From assembly GCA_022792885.1 (NCBI GenBank), contig JAAWBX010000026.1, forward strand, positions 62,001-126,000: a DNA stretch of 64,000 bases. Reading direction: 5' to 3'. The stretch comes from Lachnospiraceae bacterium (GTDB taxonomy: Bacteria; Bacillota; Clostridia; Lachnospirales; Lachnospiraceae). This document shows positions 45,669 through 56,012 of this stretch, piece by piece. Under the pieces are notes generated by a model, which saw nothing but the letters and a program-made list of their open reading frames with translations, did no database searches and was not told the DNA's origin. The position numbers were made by a program, and so were the translations under genes. How positions within the stretch are numbered: position 1 is the first letter of the stretch; each line of letters begins with the position of its first letter.

Positions 45669-46639
45669 GCTTTTTGCTCCTTGTTCTCTTCCTTTAAGCG
45701 ATCCGCTATCTCCTTCAACTTCCGAAGCCGGTGATTGACCCCCGATTTCCCCACGGGAGGATCCAATAAATCACCCAGTTCCTTCAGAGTAGCGTCCGGA
45801 TAGTCCAGCCTCGTCCGCGCGACCTGCAACAGACTCTCCGGCAGAATACCAAGCCCCTTTTTCTCGGCAATATACCGGATATCCGCCAACTGCCCCGCAG
45901 CCGCTGAAACCGTCTTGTGAATATTCGCCGCCTCACAGTTCACCTTACGGTTCACGTGACTTCTCAGTTCCTTCATAATGCGAATATTCTCAAACTCCAT
46001 CATGCTGACATGAGCCTCCATGATGTTCAGAACTTCGGAAATCTCCTCCGCTTCCTTCACGTAAAGCACATAGTATTTTTTCCGTTCTACAATGCGCCCC
46101 TCCACTCGAAAACTGGCAAGCATCCCCTTCAACTGCTCCGCCTTCTTCCGGTCCAGGCATACGATTTCAAAATGATAAGATTTCCTTGGATCGCTCATGG
46201 AACCTCCGGCCAGATATGCGCCCCGGATAAATGCCCTTCGACAACAGGCATTCTGCACAAGAATCGGGCTAATCTCCATCCCCTCCGGATAAGCGTCTTC
46301 CTGCCACTCCCTCTCAATCTGAGGGAAACGGGCCGCCTGAAGAATGCGAAGCGCCGCCTCCGGCTCTCTTACGGCAAGCAGATACACCCTGCTTTTCGCC
46401 GCTCCGGCCGTCCGGATTCTCACTTCCGGCACAACCTGAAAACATTTCCTCGCCAGCACGAAAAACCTGCGGGCCACCGGAAAATTCTCCGTATAGATGT
46501 AGATCTCGAACTGACCGTTCCCTTTCGCCAGCACCTGTCCGCCCATACTCAGAATAGCCGCCGTCTCCGCAATCTGGCAGTGTCTGGCACTAACAGATTG
46601 TTTGGAAAGCTCTTCCTTCACTTCTCCGGAAAAAGACAT
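45665..46639 (-). CDS. whiA: DNA-binding protein WhiA
   Basis: 324 residues. The N-terminal degenerate LAGLIDADG homing-endonuclease fold (FIRGAYLAGGSMSDP) is followed by a C-terminal helix-turn-helix (LKELGDLLDPPVGKSGVNHR). In Gram-positive bacteria WhiA influences cell division and chromosome segregation. AGGAG precedes ATG 46639. The frame continues open upstream through a direct repeat, but family starts read MSFSGEVKEEL. In relatives rapZ and glmR (yvcK) usually precede it; here murB does. Confidence 0.95.
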   Translation of the reverse strand: MSFSGEVKEELSKQSVSARHCQIAETAAILSMGGQVLAKGNGQFEIYIYTENFPVARRFFVLARKCFQVVPEVRIRTAGAAKSRVYLLAVREPEAALRILQAARFPQIEREWQEDAYPEGMEISPILVQNACCRRAFIRGAYLAGGSMSDPRKSYHFEIVCLDRKKAEQLKGMLASFRVEGRIVERKKYYVLYVKEAEEISEVLNIMEAHVSMMEFENIRIMKELRSHVNRKVNCEAANIHKTVSAAAGQLADIRYIAEKKGLGILPESLLQVARTRLDYPDATLKELGDLLDPPVGKSGVNHRLRKLKEIADRLKEENKEQKA

Positions 46640-46690
46640 ACGATCTCTCCTGTTCTGCGGACGTCCTTGCTCATACTTTAAGCTCACGTT

Positions 46691-46747
46691 TCTCAACGTA
46701 TACCCTCCGGGTACACCGTATCGCCATTCGGCGCCTCTCAACGTATA
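46691..46747. repeat. Two direct copies of a 12-bp repeat upstream of whiA
   Basis: TCTCAACGTATA occurs at 46691-46702 and 46736-46747, 45 bp apart, in the 167-base murB-whiA gap. It may be binding sites, or a duplication left where genes were lost. Confidence 0.6.
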
Positions 46748-46806
46748 ACCAAAAAATATACCCTTATAATCTTAAAGCATTCCATACCTTTGTACAATTC
46801 GCAATA

Positions 46807-47709
46807 TCAACAAAAATCTCCCAGTATTTTTACCTCCATTGTCAAATTTACCCCATAGGCTTTCCGCACCCTTTTTTGAACCTCCAGACACAGACGGTAA
46901 ACGTCCTCCGCCGTTCCGTTTTTATCGTTTACGACGAAACCGCAATGCTTTTCCGAGACACAGGCGCCCCCGACACGGAAGCCGGCCAGGCCGCAGTCCA
47001 TAATCAGTTTTCCCGCAAAATGCCCCTCCGGCCTTTTAAACGTACTCCCGGCGCTGGGATATTCCAACGGCTGTTTTTCTTTTCTTCTCCGCGCCAGTTC
47101 TTCCATGCGGGCCCGAATCTCCGCCGGCTCCCCGACGGATAAATCCAGTTCCGCCGATAAAACCAAATACCCCCGGTCCGCAATACAACTGGTCCGGTAA
47201 GACAGACCCAGTTCCTCCCGAGACAGTTCCCGCGTCTCGCCTTCCGGCGTCATCACGCGGGCCTTTGTCAGAATCTGAGCCATCTCTCCGCCGTAAGCCC
47301 CCGCGTTCATAACAACCGCGCCGCCCAGCGTTCCGGGTATCCCGGCGGCAAATTCGAATCCGGTCAAACCGGCCCGACAGATCTCACCTGCCAGCCGGTT
47401 CATCCGAATGCCGGCTCCCGCCAAAACTTTGGTCCCCCGGATCTCACATCCCGCCAGTTCTTCCGTAGAAACAATCACGCCCCGATAGCCTTGATCGCTG
47501 ACCAGAAGATTGCTTCCGTTTCCCAAAATATAGTAAGGGATCTTCTCTTTCCGCAAAAGATCCGTCAGCCGTCTCAGTTGTTCCTCCGTCCCCGGCACGG
47601 CATAATAATCCGCCGGGCCTCCCACCTGAAACGTCGTGTGGCGTTTCATCGGCTCCTGCCGCCGAAGAATCCCGCCCGCCAGGCATTCTTTCAACTGTTC
47701 TTCCCACAT
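46807..47709 (-). CDS. murB: UDP-N-acetylenolpyruvoylglucosamine reductase
   Basis: 300 residues, the FAD-dependent type that makes UDP-MurNAc for peptidoglycan. FAD contacts are in YYILGNGSNLLVSDQGYRG and AAGIPGTLGGAVVMNAGAYG; the catalytic serine region is SAGSTFKRP; the end has GLAGFRVGGACVSEKHCGFV. It begins 30 bases after hprK on the same strand. Confidence 0.97.
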   Translation of the reverse strand: MWEEQLKECLAGGILRRQEPMKRHTTFQVGGPADYYAVPGTEEQLRRLTDLLRKEKIPYYILGNGSNLLVSDQGYRGVIVSTEELAGCEIRGTKVLAGAGIRMNRLAGEICRAGLTGFEFAAGIPGTLGGAVVMNAGAYGGEMAQILTKARVMTPEGETRELSREELGLSYRTSCIADRGYLVLSAELDLSVGEPAEIRARMEELARRRKEKQPLEYPSAGSTFKRPEGHFAGKLIMDCGLAGFRVGGACVSEKHCGFVVNDKNGTAEDVYRLCLEVQKRVRKAYGVNLTMEVKILGDFC

Positions 47710-47739
47710 CTTCCCGTTCCGCCTTTTCTCCCGACAGCC

Positions 47740-48678
47740 CTAATTCCCGCTGTTCATATTTTCCTGAAACCGGTGGTGCAATTCTTCCGCCGCATTGTAT
47801 CCCATCTTCTTCTGGCGATGATTCATGGCCGCCGTCTCCACGATCACGGCCAGATTCCTGCCCGGACGTACCGGAAGCTCATAACACACAACCTTATTGT
47901 CAAGATATTCAATATAGTTGTCCTGCATGCCAAGTCGGTCGTATTCTTTGGTCTTATCCCACTCTTCCAGCTTAATCACCATGTCAATGGTCTGGGTATC
48001 CTTCACGCTTCCCACGCCGTAAAGCATCTTCACATCAATAATGCCGATGCCTCTGAGTTCCACAAAATGCTTGATCATCTCGGGCGCCGAACCGACCAGC
48101 GTATCCTCGCTGACCTTCCGGATATCCACCGCGTCGTCCGTTACCAGACGATGCCCTCTCTTGATCAGCTCCAGCGCGGCCTCGCTCTTTCCGATTCCGC
48201 TCTCGCCCACGATCAGCACGCCCTCGCCGAACACATCGACCAGAACTCCATGAATGCGGATCATCGGAGCCAGCTTCACTTTCAGCCATCGAAGCAGTTC
48301 CCCCATAAAGTCCGTCGTACTCCGCTCCGTCATCAAAATGGGAACCCTGTGCTTATTCGCCATCTCCAAAAGCTCCTCGCACGGCAAAAGCCCCCTGCAG
48401 TAAACCAGGCCCGGAATCTTATCCGGATGAGAGTAGGAAAACAACTGTTCAAACCGTTCCAGACGCATATGCTTCTCCAGTTGCTGAATATAGAAAAATT
48501 CCACATTTCCTATCAACTGTATCCGCTCAAAATCAAAATACTCATAAAATCCGGCCAGTTGAAGCGCCGGACGGTTCACCTCCGCATGGGTCAGCTGAAT
48601 ATCCGACAGATCGATATCCGGCGTCAGATTCGTAAGCCCCCATTTTTCAACCACTTCGCCAAGTCCTACTGCTCTCAT
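47740..48678 (-). CDS. hprK: HPr kinase/phosphorylase
   Basis: 312 residues. The N-terminal domain is followed by the kinase core with P-loop GESGIGKSEAALELIKRGH and the HprK signature LRGIGIIDVKMLYG. It phosphorylates and dephosphorylates Ser46 of HPr and Crh in response to glycolytic state; the Crh-like protein at 45414 is the local partner. CGGAGGGGG precedes ATG 48678. It lies between uvrC and murB. Confidence 0.97.
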   Translation of the reverse strand: MRAVGLGEVVEKWGLTNLTPDIDLSDIQLTHAEVNRPALQLAGFYEYFDFERIQLIGNVEFFYIQQLEKHMRLERFEQLFSYSHPDKIPGLVYCRGLLPCEELLEMANKHRVPILMTERSTTDFMGELLRWLKVKLAPMIRIHGVLVDVFGEGVLIVGESGIGKSEAALELIKRGHRLVTDDAVDIRKVSEDTLVGSAPEMIKHFVELRGIGIIDVKMLYGVGSVKDTQTIDMVIKLEEWDKTKEYDRLGMQDNYIEYLDNKVVCYELPVRPGRNLAVIVETAAMNHRQKKMGYNAAEELHHRFQENMNSGN

Positions 48679-48763
48679 ATCCCCCTCCGTTTTCTCCGCG
48701 CTTTAAGCGGCCGTCTTTCTCTTGTAACATACTACCACATCAAACGACCGATTGACAAGAGCC

Positions 48764-50662
48764 TTAATCGCCGTCGGGCTGCTCCTGCCCGCCTGTCTGC
48801 GCCGGTTTCCGAAAAAACTCATATACGCTTCTGGCCGCGGTCTCCGTCATACCGGGAGCCGCCTTTAAGCGCTCCGGGTCCGCCTCCCGGATCGCCGCCA
48901 CATCCCCGAATTCTTTCATCAACGCTTTCCGCCGGGCCGGACCGATCCCCGGAATATCGTCCAGCACGGAATGTATCTGCTTCTTTCCCCTCAGGCTCCG
49001 ATGATATTCGACGGCAAAACGATGCGCCTCGTCCTGAATCCGGGTCAGGAGCTGAAAGCCCTCCGAATGCGTATCGATCGCCACCTCCCGGTCCCGATAA
49101 TAAAGACCTCTCGTCCGGTGGTTGTCGTCTTTTACCATCCCGCAGACCGGTATCGACAATCCAAGCCCCGCCAGCACCTGCTCGGCCACATGGACCTGTC
49201 CCCGGCCGCCGTCCATCAAAATCAGATCCGGAAAACGCGCAAACTTCACTACATCCTCCGACCGACCCTCTTTTCGAAGCTGCTCCGTCTCCTGTATGCC
49301 GTGGCAAAACCGCCTGGTCAGCACTTCCTGCATGGAAGCGTAATCGTCCGGTCCTACCACGGTGCGAATACGAAATTTCCGGTAATCCGAGCGTTTGGGT
49401 TTCCCCTTCTCAAATACCACCATCGAACCGACCGACTGAGCTCCGCTGATATTGGAAATGTCAAACGCCTCCATCCGGTTCACCATCGGCAATCCAAGCC
49501 AGTTTCCGATCTGAGCCGCCGCGCCCGTCGTCCTCTGCTCTTCCCGCTTTAATTTTTCCTTATCCTTCTCCAGTACGATGCCGGCGTTCTCTCTCGCCAG
49601 CTCAACCAGACGGGCTTTTTCCCCCCGCTTCGGCGAGCGCACGACCACCTTCTGTCCCCGCTTTCCGGACAGCCAGCGGCCGATCAGTTCCTCATCCTCA
49701 ATCGGGCACTGAACGAAAACCTCCCGGGGAATAAACGGCGTTCCCGCATAAAACTGCTTCACGAAATTCCCCAATATCTCCGCCCCGGTCTCCCCCGGAT
49801 GCGTCGTCAGATGAAAATGATCCCGTCCGATCATCTTCCCCTCCCGGATAAAAAACACCTGAACCACCGCGTCCGTGCCTTCCTCCGCGTAAGCGATCAC
49901 GTCCCGGTCCTCCATATCGCTGTCGGTTATCTTCTGTTTTTGAGCCACTTTCCGCACGCTGAACAAAAGCTCCCGGTAAGAAGCCGCCTCCTCAAAATCC
50001 AGCCGTTCGGCGGCGGCCGTCATCTCCGTCTCCAGATAACCCAGGATTTCCTCATAATTCCCTTTCAGAAAGTCCAGCGCCCGGTCCACGGACCTGCGAT
50101 ATTCCTCTTTCGAAACATAACCCTGGCACGGCGCGTCGCACTGATGGATATGGTAATTCAAACAAGGCCGCTCTTTCCCGATATCCTTCGGAAGCATGCG
50201 GTTACAGATCCGGATCCGATAGATCTTGTGAAGCAGATCCAGGGTATCCCGCACGGCCCCCACACTGGTATAAGGACCGAAATATTTTGAATGATCCCGT
50301 TTCATCGTCCTTGCAAACAAGATTCGGGGAAAATCCTCCTGGACCGTAACCCGAATATAGGGATACGCCTTATCGTCCTTCAACATGGTATTGTATTTCG
50401 GCGCGTACTCCTTGATCAGGTTGCACTCCAAAACCAGCGCTTCCAGTTCCGAATCCGTTATAATGTATTCAAAATGATCGATATGAGAAACCATTTTCCG
50501 AATCTTCGGCGTCTTATCCCTGCTGCTCTGAAAATACTGCCGTACCCGGTTCTTCAGATTGATGGCCTTCCCCACGTAAATAATCCGGTCTTCCTTATCG
50601 TGCATCAGATAAACGCCCGGTTTGCCCGGCAGTTTTTTTAACTCTTCCTCGATCTGAAACAT
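48764..50662 (-). CDS. uvrC: UvrABC system protein C
   Basis: 632 residues. The N-terminal GIY-YIG nuclease ([19 protein letters not shown]), the UVR motif near 205, the RNase H-like C-terminal nuclease ([20 protein letters not shown]) and tandem helix-hairpin-helix ([20 protein letters not shown]) are all present. It makes both incisions in nucleotide excision repair. GGAGAGGG precedes ATG 50662. uvrC-hprK-murB is a common clostridial order. Confidence 0.98.
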   Translation of the reverse strand: MFQIEEELKKLPGKPGVYLMHDKEDRIIYVGKAINLKNRVRQYFQSSRDKTPKIRKMVSHIDHFEYIITDSELEALVLECNLIKEYAPKYNTMLKDDKAYPYIRVTVQEDFPRILFARTMKRDHSKYFGPYTSVGAVRDTLDLLHKIYRIRICNRMLPKDIGKERPCLNYHIHQCDAPCQGYVSKEEYRRSVDRALDFLKGNYEEILGYLETEMTAAAERLDFEEAASYRELLFSVRKVAQKQKITDSDMEDRDVIAYAEEGTDAVVQVFFIREGKMIGRDHFHLTTHPGETGAEILGNFVKQFYAGTPFIPREVFVQCPIEDEELIGRWLSGKRGQKVVVRSPKRGEKARLVELARENAGIVLEKDKEKLKREEQRTTGAAAQIGNWLGLPMVNRMEAFDISNISGAQSVGSMVVFEKGKPKRSDYRKFRIRTVVGPDDYASMQEVLTRRFCHGIQETEQLRKEGRSEDVVKFARFPDLILMDGGRGQVHVAEQVLAGLGLSIPVCGMVKDDNHRTRGLYYRDREVAIDTHSEGFQLLTRIQDEAHRFAVEYHRSLRGKKQIHSVLDDIPGIGPARRKALMKEFGDVAAIREADPERLKAAPGMTETAARSVYEFFRKPAQTGGQEQPDGD

Positions 50663-50691
50663 ATTCCCTCTCCATCCCCGTCTTCATCATA

Positions 50692-50728
50692 ACAGCCCCC
50701 TCCGGTTTTTCTTCCCGAAGAGGGCTGT
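50692..50728 (-). terminator. Hairpin between ftsH and uvrC
   Basis: ACAGCCCTC and GAGGGGGCTGT pair on the minus strand, but the following bases (TATGATG) lack a U-tract, so it may only attenuate read-through from ftsH to uvrC. Confidence 0.45.
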
Positions 50729-50740
50729 CTTTGCTGTTTT

Positions 50741-52765
50741 TTACGTCTCCTCAAAAGGCGCGGCCGGCTCCCGTTCCTCCTCCGGCAGCTCCGCCGTCTC
50801 CTCCGGCTCGTCTGCTTCTTCGCTCCCGTTCTCCGGTTTCTCAAGAGACACCCCGTTCTCCTCCGGTTTTTCTTTCTTCGACTGCCCCAGCGGTTCCTCG
50901 CCGTTCTCGACGCGGATCTCATTGAAAATCTTCATAAATTCCTTGCCTGTGATCGTCTCCTTCTCGATCAGAAACGCCGCAATTTTTTCCACGGCCGTCC
51001 GGTTCTCCGACAAAAGCCGCTTCGCTTCCGCATACGACTTCTTCAAAAGCTCCTTCACGACCTCGTCTACCTGCGAAGCCGTCCGGTCCGCACAATTCAT
51101 CACGGTCCGTCCGTCCAGATAAGCGTTCTCAATCTGCTCAAGCCCCATCAAACCGAACTCGTCCGACATCCCGTAACGGGTCACCATGGCCCGCGCCACC
51201 TTCGTCGCCCGCTCGATATCGTTGGCCGCGCCCGTCGTGACCGTATCAAAAAACAGTTCCTCCGACGCGCGCCCGGCCAGAAACTGCACCAGCATAGCCT
51301 TAAGCTCCGCCTCCGTGTTCAGGTATTTCTCCTCCTCGGGCACGTTCATGACATAACCGAGAGCCCCCATGGTACGGGGCACGATCGTAATCTTCTGAAC
51401 CGGCTCCGAATCCTTCTGGAGCGCGCTGACCAGAGCGTGTCCCACCTCGTGATAAGACACGATCCGCCGCTCCTGTTCTCCCATGATACGATCCTTCTTT
51501 TCTTTCCCGACCAGGACCACTTCCACGGCCTCAAACAGATCCGACTGCGTGACGACATTTCTCTTATTTTTTACGGCGTTGATCGCCGCCTCGTTGATCA
51601 TGTTGGCCAGATCCGACCCCACCGCACCCGAAGTGGCCAGGGCGATCGCCTCAAAATCGACGGAATCGTCCATTAAAACCCCCTTGGCATGCACCTTCAG
51701 GGTATCGATCCGCCCTTTCAGATCCGGCTTATCCACAACAATCCGGCGGTCCAATCGTCCCGGACGCAAAAGCGCCTTATCCAGCACTTCCGGACGGTTC
51801 GTCGCCGCCAGGATGAAGACGCCTTTCGACGAATCAAAACCGTCCATCTCCGCCAGAAGCTGATTCAGCGTCTGCTCCCGCTCGTCGTTGCCGCCAAACC
51901 GGTTATCCCGGCTCTTTCCGATCGCATCGATCTCATCGATAAAAACGATACAGGGAGCCTGCTGCTGCGCCTGCTTAAACAGGTCCCGGACGCGGGACGC
52001 GCCCACGCCCACAAACATTTCCACAAAAGAAGAACCGGACAAAGAGAAAAACGGAACCTTCGCCTCCCCGGCAACCGCCTTCGCAAGCAGAGTCTTCCCG
52101 GTGCCCGGCGGCCCCACCAGAAGAGCGCCCTTGGGAAGCTTCGCGCCGATGGTCGCGTATTTCCCCGGATTGTGGAGGAAATCCACGATCTCAACCAGAG
52201 ATTCCTTCGCCTCGTCCTGACCCGCCACATCCCGAAACGTCACCCCGGTCTCGCGCTGCACATAGACTTTGGCGTTGCTCTTGCCAACGCCCATCACACC
52301 GCCTCCGCCTTTCTTCATCATCATGCCGAGAACCAGCCATACCAGAGCGATCGGCAGAATATAATACAAAAAGAACGTCAAAAGCGCGGAATTTGTACTG
52401 GGGATATCTCGATAAACTTCAATGTCATGATCGACCAGAAGCTGCACCAGGTCCGGATATTCCGCCCGCCCGGTATAATACGTAGCCTCCCGCTCCCCGA
52501 ACATAAAGGGATTAAACCCTCCGGAACCCTCTTTCTTCTCCGTAATCGTGATGGAATACTCCTCAATCACGACTTTCTCGATCTCTCCGTCTTCCACCAT
52601 CTGCAAAAATTCATTATAAGAAATCTCTTCCGTGCCGCTGTTGGAGATCACGTTACTCAACACCGACATAATAAACAGGCAGGCGACAGCGGAAATCACC
52701 AGCATAATGATCATCTGGCTCTTTCTCGGATCGCGATTCCCTGAATTTTTGTTATTATTGTCCAT
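50741..52765 (-). CDS. ftsH: ATP-dependent zinc metalloprotease FtsH
   Basis: 674 residues. Two membrane helices (about 18-38 and 110-132) flank an extracytoplasmic segment. The AAA module has Walker [17 protein letters not shown] and the second region of homology [20 protein letters not shown]. The zinc site is HEVGH. The C-terminal tail is Glu/Pro-rich and poorly conserved. It degrades membrane and soluble regulatory proteins. GGGAGG precedes ATG 52765. Confidence 0.98.
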   Translation of the reverse strand: MDNNNKNSGNRDPRKSQMIIMLVISAVACLFIMSVLSNVISNSGTEEISYNEFLQMVEDGEIEKVVIEEYSITITEKKEGSGGFNPFMFGEREATYYTGRAEYPDLVQLLVDHDIEVYRDIPSTNSALLTFFLYYILPIALVWLVLGMMMKKGGGGVMGVGKSNAKVYVQRETGVTFRDVAGQDEAKESLVEIVDFLHNPGKYATIGAKLPKGALLVGPPGTGKTLLAKAVAGEAKVPFFSLSGSSFVEMFVGVGASRVRDLFKQAQQQAPCIVFIDEIDAIGKSRDNRFGGNDEREQTLNQLLAEMDGFDSSKGVFILAATNRPEVLDKALLRPGRLDRRIVVDKPDLKGRIDTLKVHAKGVLMDDSVDFEAIALATSGAVGSDLANMINEAAINAVKNKRNVVTQSDLFEAVEVVLVGKEKKDRIMGEQERRIVSYHEVGHALVSALQKDSEPVQKITIVPRTMGALGYVMNVPEEEKYLNTEAELKAMLVQFLAGRASEELFFDTVTTGAANDIERATKVARAMVTRYGMSDEFGLMGLEQIENAYLDGRTVMNCADRTASQVDEVVKELLKKSYAEAKRLLSENRTAVEKIAAFLIEKETITGKEFMKIFNEIRVENGEEPLGQSKKEKPEENGVSLEKPENGSEEADEPEETAELPEEEREPAAPFEET

Positions 52766-52794
52766 TTTTTCCTCCCGTGCAAACGATTATATCT

Positions 52795-52823
52795 ATTATA
52801 GAGACGGTCTTTTAAGAAATCAA
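52795..52823 (-). promoter_or_regulatory. ftsH promoter, TTGATT-17-TATAAT
   Basis: -35 TTGATT (52823-52818), 17-base spacer, -10 TATAAT (52800-52795), about 30 bases before the start codon. Confidence 0.75.
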
Positions 52824-52968
52824 GTATCCTGTTATGAATTTTTGCTCACAATTCTAAACCTTTTCTAAAAATGTCGGCCGGTATTTTTCCTTCAAAATAA
52901 TTTTTCAAACGCATTCTCCGGTTTCCCCTTATCTTATTCGGAAAACCTGTACTTTTTTCAAAAAACAG

Positions 52969-52997
52969 TGGATTTTTTTCTTCTGCCCTTCTATAAT
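52969..52997 (+). promoter_or_regulatory. pyrG promoter, TGGATT-17-TATAAT
   Basis: Perfect -10 TATAAT with a moderate -35. The 5' leader is only about 40 bases, with no terminator hairpin and no initial G-run, so the reiterative-G attenuation known for Bacillus pyrG is not seen. Confidence 0.65.
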
Positions 52998-53043
52998 AAT
53001 TGAGTTGAAAATATTCTGTCCAGCCAAACAAGGGGGTATACTT

Positions 53044-54669
53044 ATGTCAGTCAAATATATATTTGTAACAGGCGGCGTCGTATCCGGCCTCGGCAAAGGC
53101 ATCACGGCGGCCTCACTGGGACGCCTTTTAAAAGCCAGAGGCTTCCGGATCACCATGCAGAAATTCGATCCCTACATCAACATCGACCCCGGCACGATGA
53201 ACCCCATCCAGCACGGAGAAGTATTCGTGACGGACGACGGCGCCGAAACGGATCTGGATCTCGGTCACTATGAACGCTTTATCGACGAAAACCTCACAAA
53301 AGGTTCCAACGTCACTACCGGCAAGATCTACTGGACCGTGCTTCAGAAAGAACGACGCGGCGATTTCGGCGGCGGCACCGTACAGATCATCCCCCACATT
53401 ACCAATGAAATCAAACGACGCTTCTATCCGGGCCGCGGTTCCGACCGAACGGAAATCGCCATCATTGAGATCGGCGGCACCGTAGGCGACATCGAAAGCC
53501 AGCCTTTCATCGAAGCAATCCGCCAGTTCCAGCATGAGGTTGGGCGGGAGAACGCCATCCTGATACACGTCACTCTGATTCCCTATCTGAAAGCCTCCGG
53601 CGAAATGAAAACCAAACCCACGCAAGCCAGCGTAAGAGCGCTTCAGGGGATGGGCATCCAACCGGATATCATCGTCTGCCGCTCCGACCTTCCCTTAGAA
53701 GAAGGTCTGAAAGACAAGATCTCCCTCTTCTGCAACGTCCCCGCCGGCCGCGTAATCGAAAACCTGGACGTAGACGTCCTGTACGAACTTCCTCTTATAA
53801 TGGAAAAAGAAAACCTGGCCCAGGTAGCCTGCCAATGTCTCGGCCTCCCCTGCCCCGACCCCGATCTAAACGACTGGCAGACCATGATCGAGAACTGGAA
53901 ACATCCGCTCCACCAGACCACGATCGCCCTGGTCGGCAAATACACCCGGCTTCACGACGCTTACATCAGCGTAGTCGAAGCCCTGCGCCACGGCGGCGTC
54001 GCCAACCGGACCAAAGTGACCATTCAATGGGTGGACTCCGAAACCGTCACACGGGAAAATGCCGCCGACCTCTTCCGAGAAGCCGACGGCATCCTGGTCC
54101 CCGGCGGCTTCGGCAACCGGGGTATTGAAGGCAAACTTCAGGCGATCCGATATGCCAGGGAACAAAACATCCCGTTTCTCGGCCTGTGTCTCGGTATGCA
54201 GCTTGCCGTTATTGAATTTGTGAGAAATGTAATCGGCTGCGAAAACGCCCACAGCACAGAGCTGAACCCCGACACCCCACACCCGGTTATCCATCTGATG
54301 CCGGATCAGAACCGCATCACGGATATCGGCGGCACCTTACGCCTCGGCGCATACCCCTGTGTTCTCGCCAAAGACTCCCTGGCCCGCGCACTCTACGGAA
54401 ACGAAACCATACGGGAACGCCATCGGCACCGCTACGAAGTCAACAACGACTACCGGGACGCCCTGATTTCCCACGGAATGAAATTAAGCGGCCTCTCGCC
54501 GGACGGACGAATTGTGGAAATAATCGAGCTTCCCGGACATCCCTGGTTCCTCGCCACACAGGCCCATCCGGAATTTAAGTCGCGCCCGAACCACGCCCAC
54601 CCGCTGTTTCTGGGATTCGTCGCCGCCGCTAAAGAACATCGCCGCCGCAGGCATCCGACCGGCTTATAA
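53044..54669 (+). CDS. pyrG: CTP synthase
   Basis: 541 residues. The amidoligase domain starts [20 protein letters not shown] and contains [20 protein letters not shown]. The glutaminase domain has the nucleophile elbow [10 protein letters not shown] and the His/Glu pair near [10 protein letters not shown]. It makes CTP from UTP, ATP and glutamine. AGGGGGT precedes ATG 53044. Its last six bases overlap the convergent uracil permease gene, and no terminator separates them. Confidence 0.97.
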   Translation: MSVKYIFVTGGVVSGLGKGITAASLGRLLKARGFRITMQKFDPYINIDPGTMNPIQHGEVFVTDDGAETDLDLGHYERFIDENLTKGSNVTTGKIYWTVLQKERRGDFGGGTVQIIPHITNEIKRRFYPGRGSDRTEIAIIEIGGTVGDIESQPFIEAIRQFQHEVGRENAILIHVTLIPYLKASGEMKTKPTQASVRALQGMGIQPDIIVCRSDLPLEEGLKDKISLFCNVPAGRVIENLDVDVLYELPLIMEKENLAQVACQCLGLPCPDPDLNDWQTMIENWKHPLHQTTIALVGKYTRLHDAYISVVEALRHGGVANRTKVTIQWVDSETVTRENAADLFREADGILVPGGFGNRGIEGKLQAIRYAREQNIPFLGLCLGMQLAVIEFVRNVIGCENAHSTELNPDTPHPVIHLMPDQNRITDIGGTLRLGAYPCVLAKDSLARALYGNETIRERHRHRYEVNNDYRDALISHGMKLSGLSPDGRIVEIIELPGHPWFLATQAHPEFKSRPNHAHPLFLGFVAAAKEHRRRRHPTGL

Positions 54670-55977
54670 TTTATAATTAACTCCCTTTTCTCTCAAAGTC
54701 TCGAATTCATAATCGTTTCCCGGCAGCACGGCGTTCAGAAAAATCCCCGCCAGAGCCGCGATCGCCAGACCGGTCAGACGAATGGAAGCCGAACCGACGC
54801 AGAACGTGATACCCGTTCCGCCAAACCCGATGGCCGACACCATAATGACCGCCGCAATGATCAGATTCCGACTGGCGGTAAAATCGATGCGGTTCTCCAC
54901 CACATTTCGAACGCCCACAGCGGAAATCATTCCGTAAAGAATGAGAGAAACGCCGCCGATAATCGCCGTGGGAATGGAACTTACCACCGCGGCGAACTTC
55001 GGAATGAACGAGAGCAGAACGGCCGTTACGGCCGCGATCTCCATCACGATCGGGTCATACACCTTCGTCAAAGCCAGCACGCCGGTATTTTCCCCATAAG
55101 TCGTATTGGCCGGGCCGCCGAACATCGCGGCCAGGCCGGTGGCCAGTCCGTCTCCCAGGATCGTCCGGTGAAGCCCCGGGTCCTGAATATAATTTTTTCC
55201 CGCCGTCGCGCTGATCGCGGAAATATCCCCGATATGTTCCACCACCGTAGCCAACGCGATCGGCACGATCGTGATGATCGCCCCCGTCTCGAATTTTGCC
55301 ATGGTAACGGCCGGAAATCCCAGCCAGTCAGCCTCCCTCACCGCGGTAAAATCCACGGCTCCCATCAAAAGCGCCACCGCATAAGACACCCCGATCCCGA
55401 TCATGATCGGCACGATCTTGACCATGCCCTTCCCCCAGATATTGGCGACAATAATCGGTATCAGAGCGCACAAAGCCAACAGCCAATCCGTACTGCAGTT
55501 GGTGATTGCCGACGAGGACAACGTAAGGCCGATACAGATAATGATCGGTCCGGTCACAACCGGCGGAAAAAACCGCATGACTTTATTGATGCCAAACCAC
55601 TTGATCATGCCGGCCAGCACCACATAAACCAGCCCGGCCACCACCACGCCGCCGCAGGCATAGGGCAGCATCTCCGCGTTGGGCACGTCTCCCGCCATGG
55701 GCGCCACCGCCCCGTATCCTGCCAGAAACGCAAACGAAGATCCCAGAAAAGCCGGGACCTTTCTTCTCGTAACCGCATGAAACAAAAGCGTCCCGATTCC
55801 GGCAAACAAAAGCGTCGTCGAAACGCTCAAACCGGTCAGCAAAGGAACCAGGACCGTCGCCCCGAACATAGCGAAGGTATGCTGCAGCCCCAGAACCAGG
55901 ACCCGAAACGTTCCCAGTTCCCTCGCGTCAAAAATCTCGTCTTCCCCCAGAACCTTTTTATTCCCATTTTCACCCAT
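54664..55977 (-). CDS. uraA: Uracil permease (NCS2/UraA family)
   Basis: 437 residues with about 14 hydrophobic segments. It begins with a soluble lead and [20 protein letters not shown], the NCS2 start. Family landmarks include the stretch around [20 protein letters not shown] and [17 protein letters not shown], with the substrate-binding Glu/His, and [18 protein letters not shown]. It imports uracil; other nucleobases are possible. It ends against pyrG, a pyrimidine gene. It follows the membrane protein at 56013 by 35 bases; no PyrR-type attenuator is visible. Confidence 0.93.
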   Translation of the reverse strand: MGENGNKKVLGEDEIFDARELGTFRVLVLGLQHTFAMFGATVLVPLLTGLSVSTTLLFAGIGTLLFHAVTRRKVPAFLGSSFAFLAGYGAVAPMAGDVPNAEMLPYACGGVVVAGLVYVVLAGMIKWFGINKVMRFFPPVVTGPIIICIGLTLSSSAITNCSTDWLLALCALIPIIVANIWGKGMVKIVPIMIGIGVSYAVALLMGAVDFTAVREADWLGFPAVTMAKFETGAIITIVPIALATVVEHIGDISAISATAGKNYIQDPGLHRTILGDGLATGLAAMFGGPANTTYGENTGVLALTKVYDPIVMEIAAVTAVLLSFIPKFAAVVSSIPTAIIGGVSLILYGMISAVGVRNVVENRIDFTASRNLIIAAVIMVSAIGFGGTGITFCVGSASIRLTGLAIAALAGIFLNAVLPGNDYEFETLREKGVNYKL

Positions 55978-56012
55978 TCGACCATTCTCCTCTGCTTTCC
56001 GTAATCATTCGC

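Noticed and set aside
52998-53043. Reiterative-G attenuator of pyrG as in Bacillus
   Set aside because: The transcript start region lacks a G-run and no terminator hairpin precedes the start codon.
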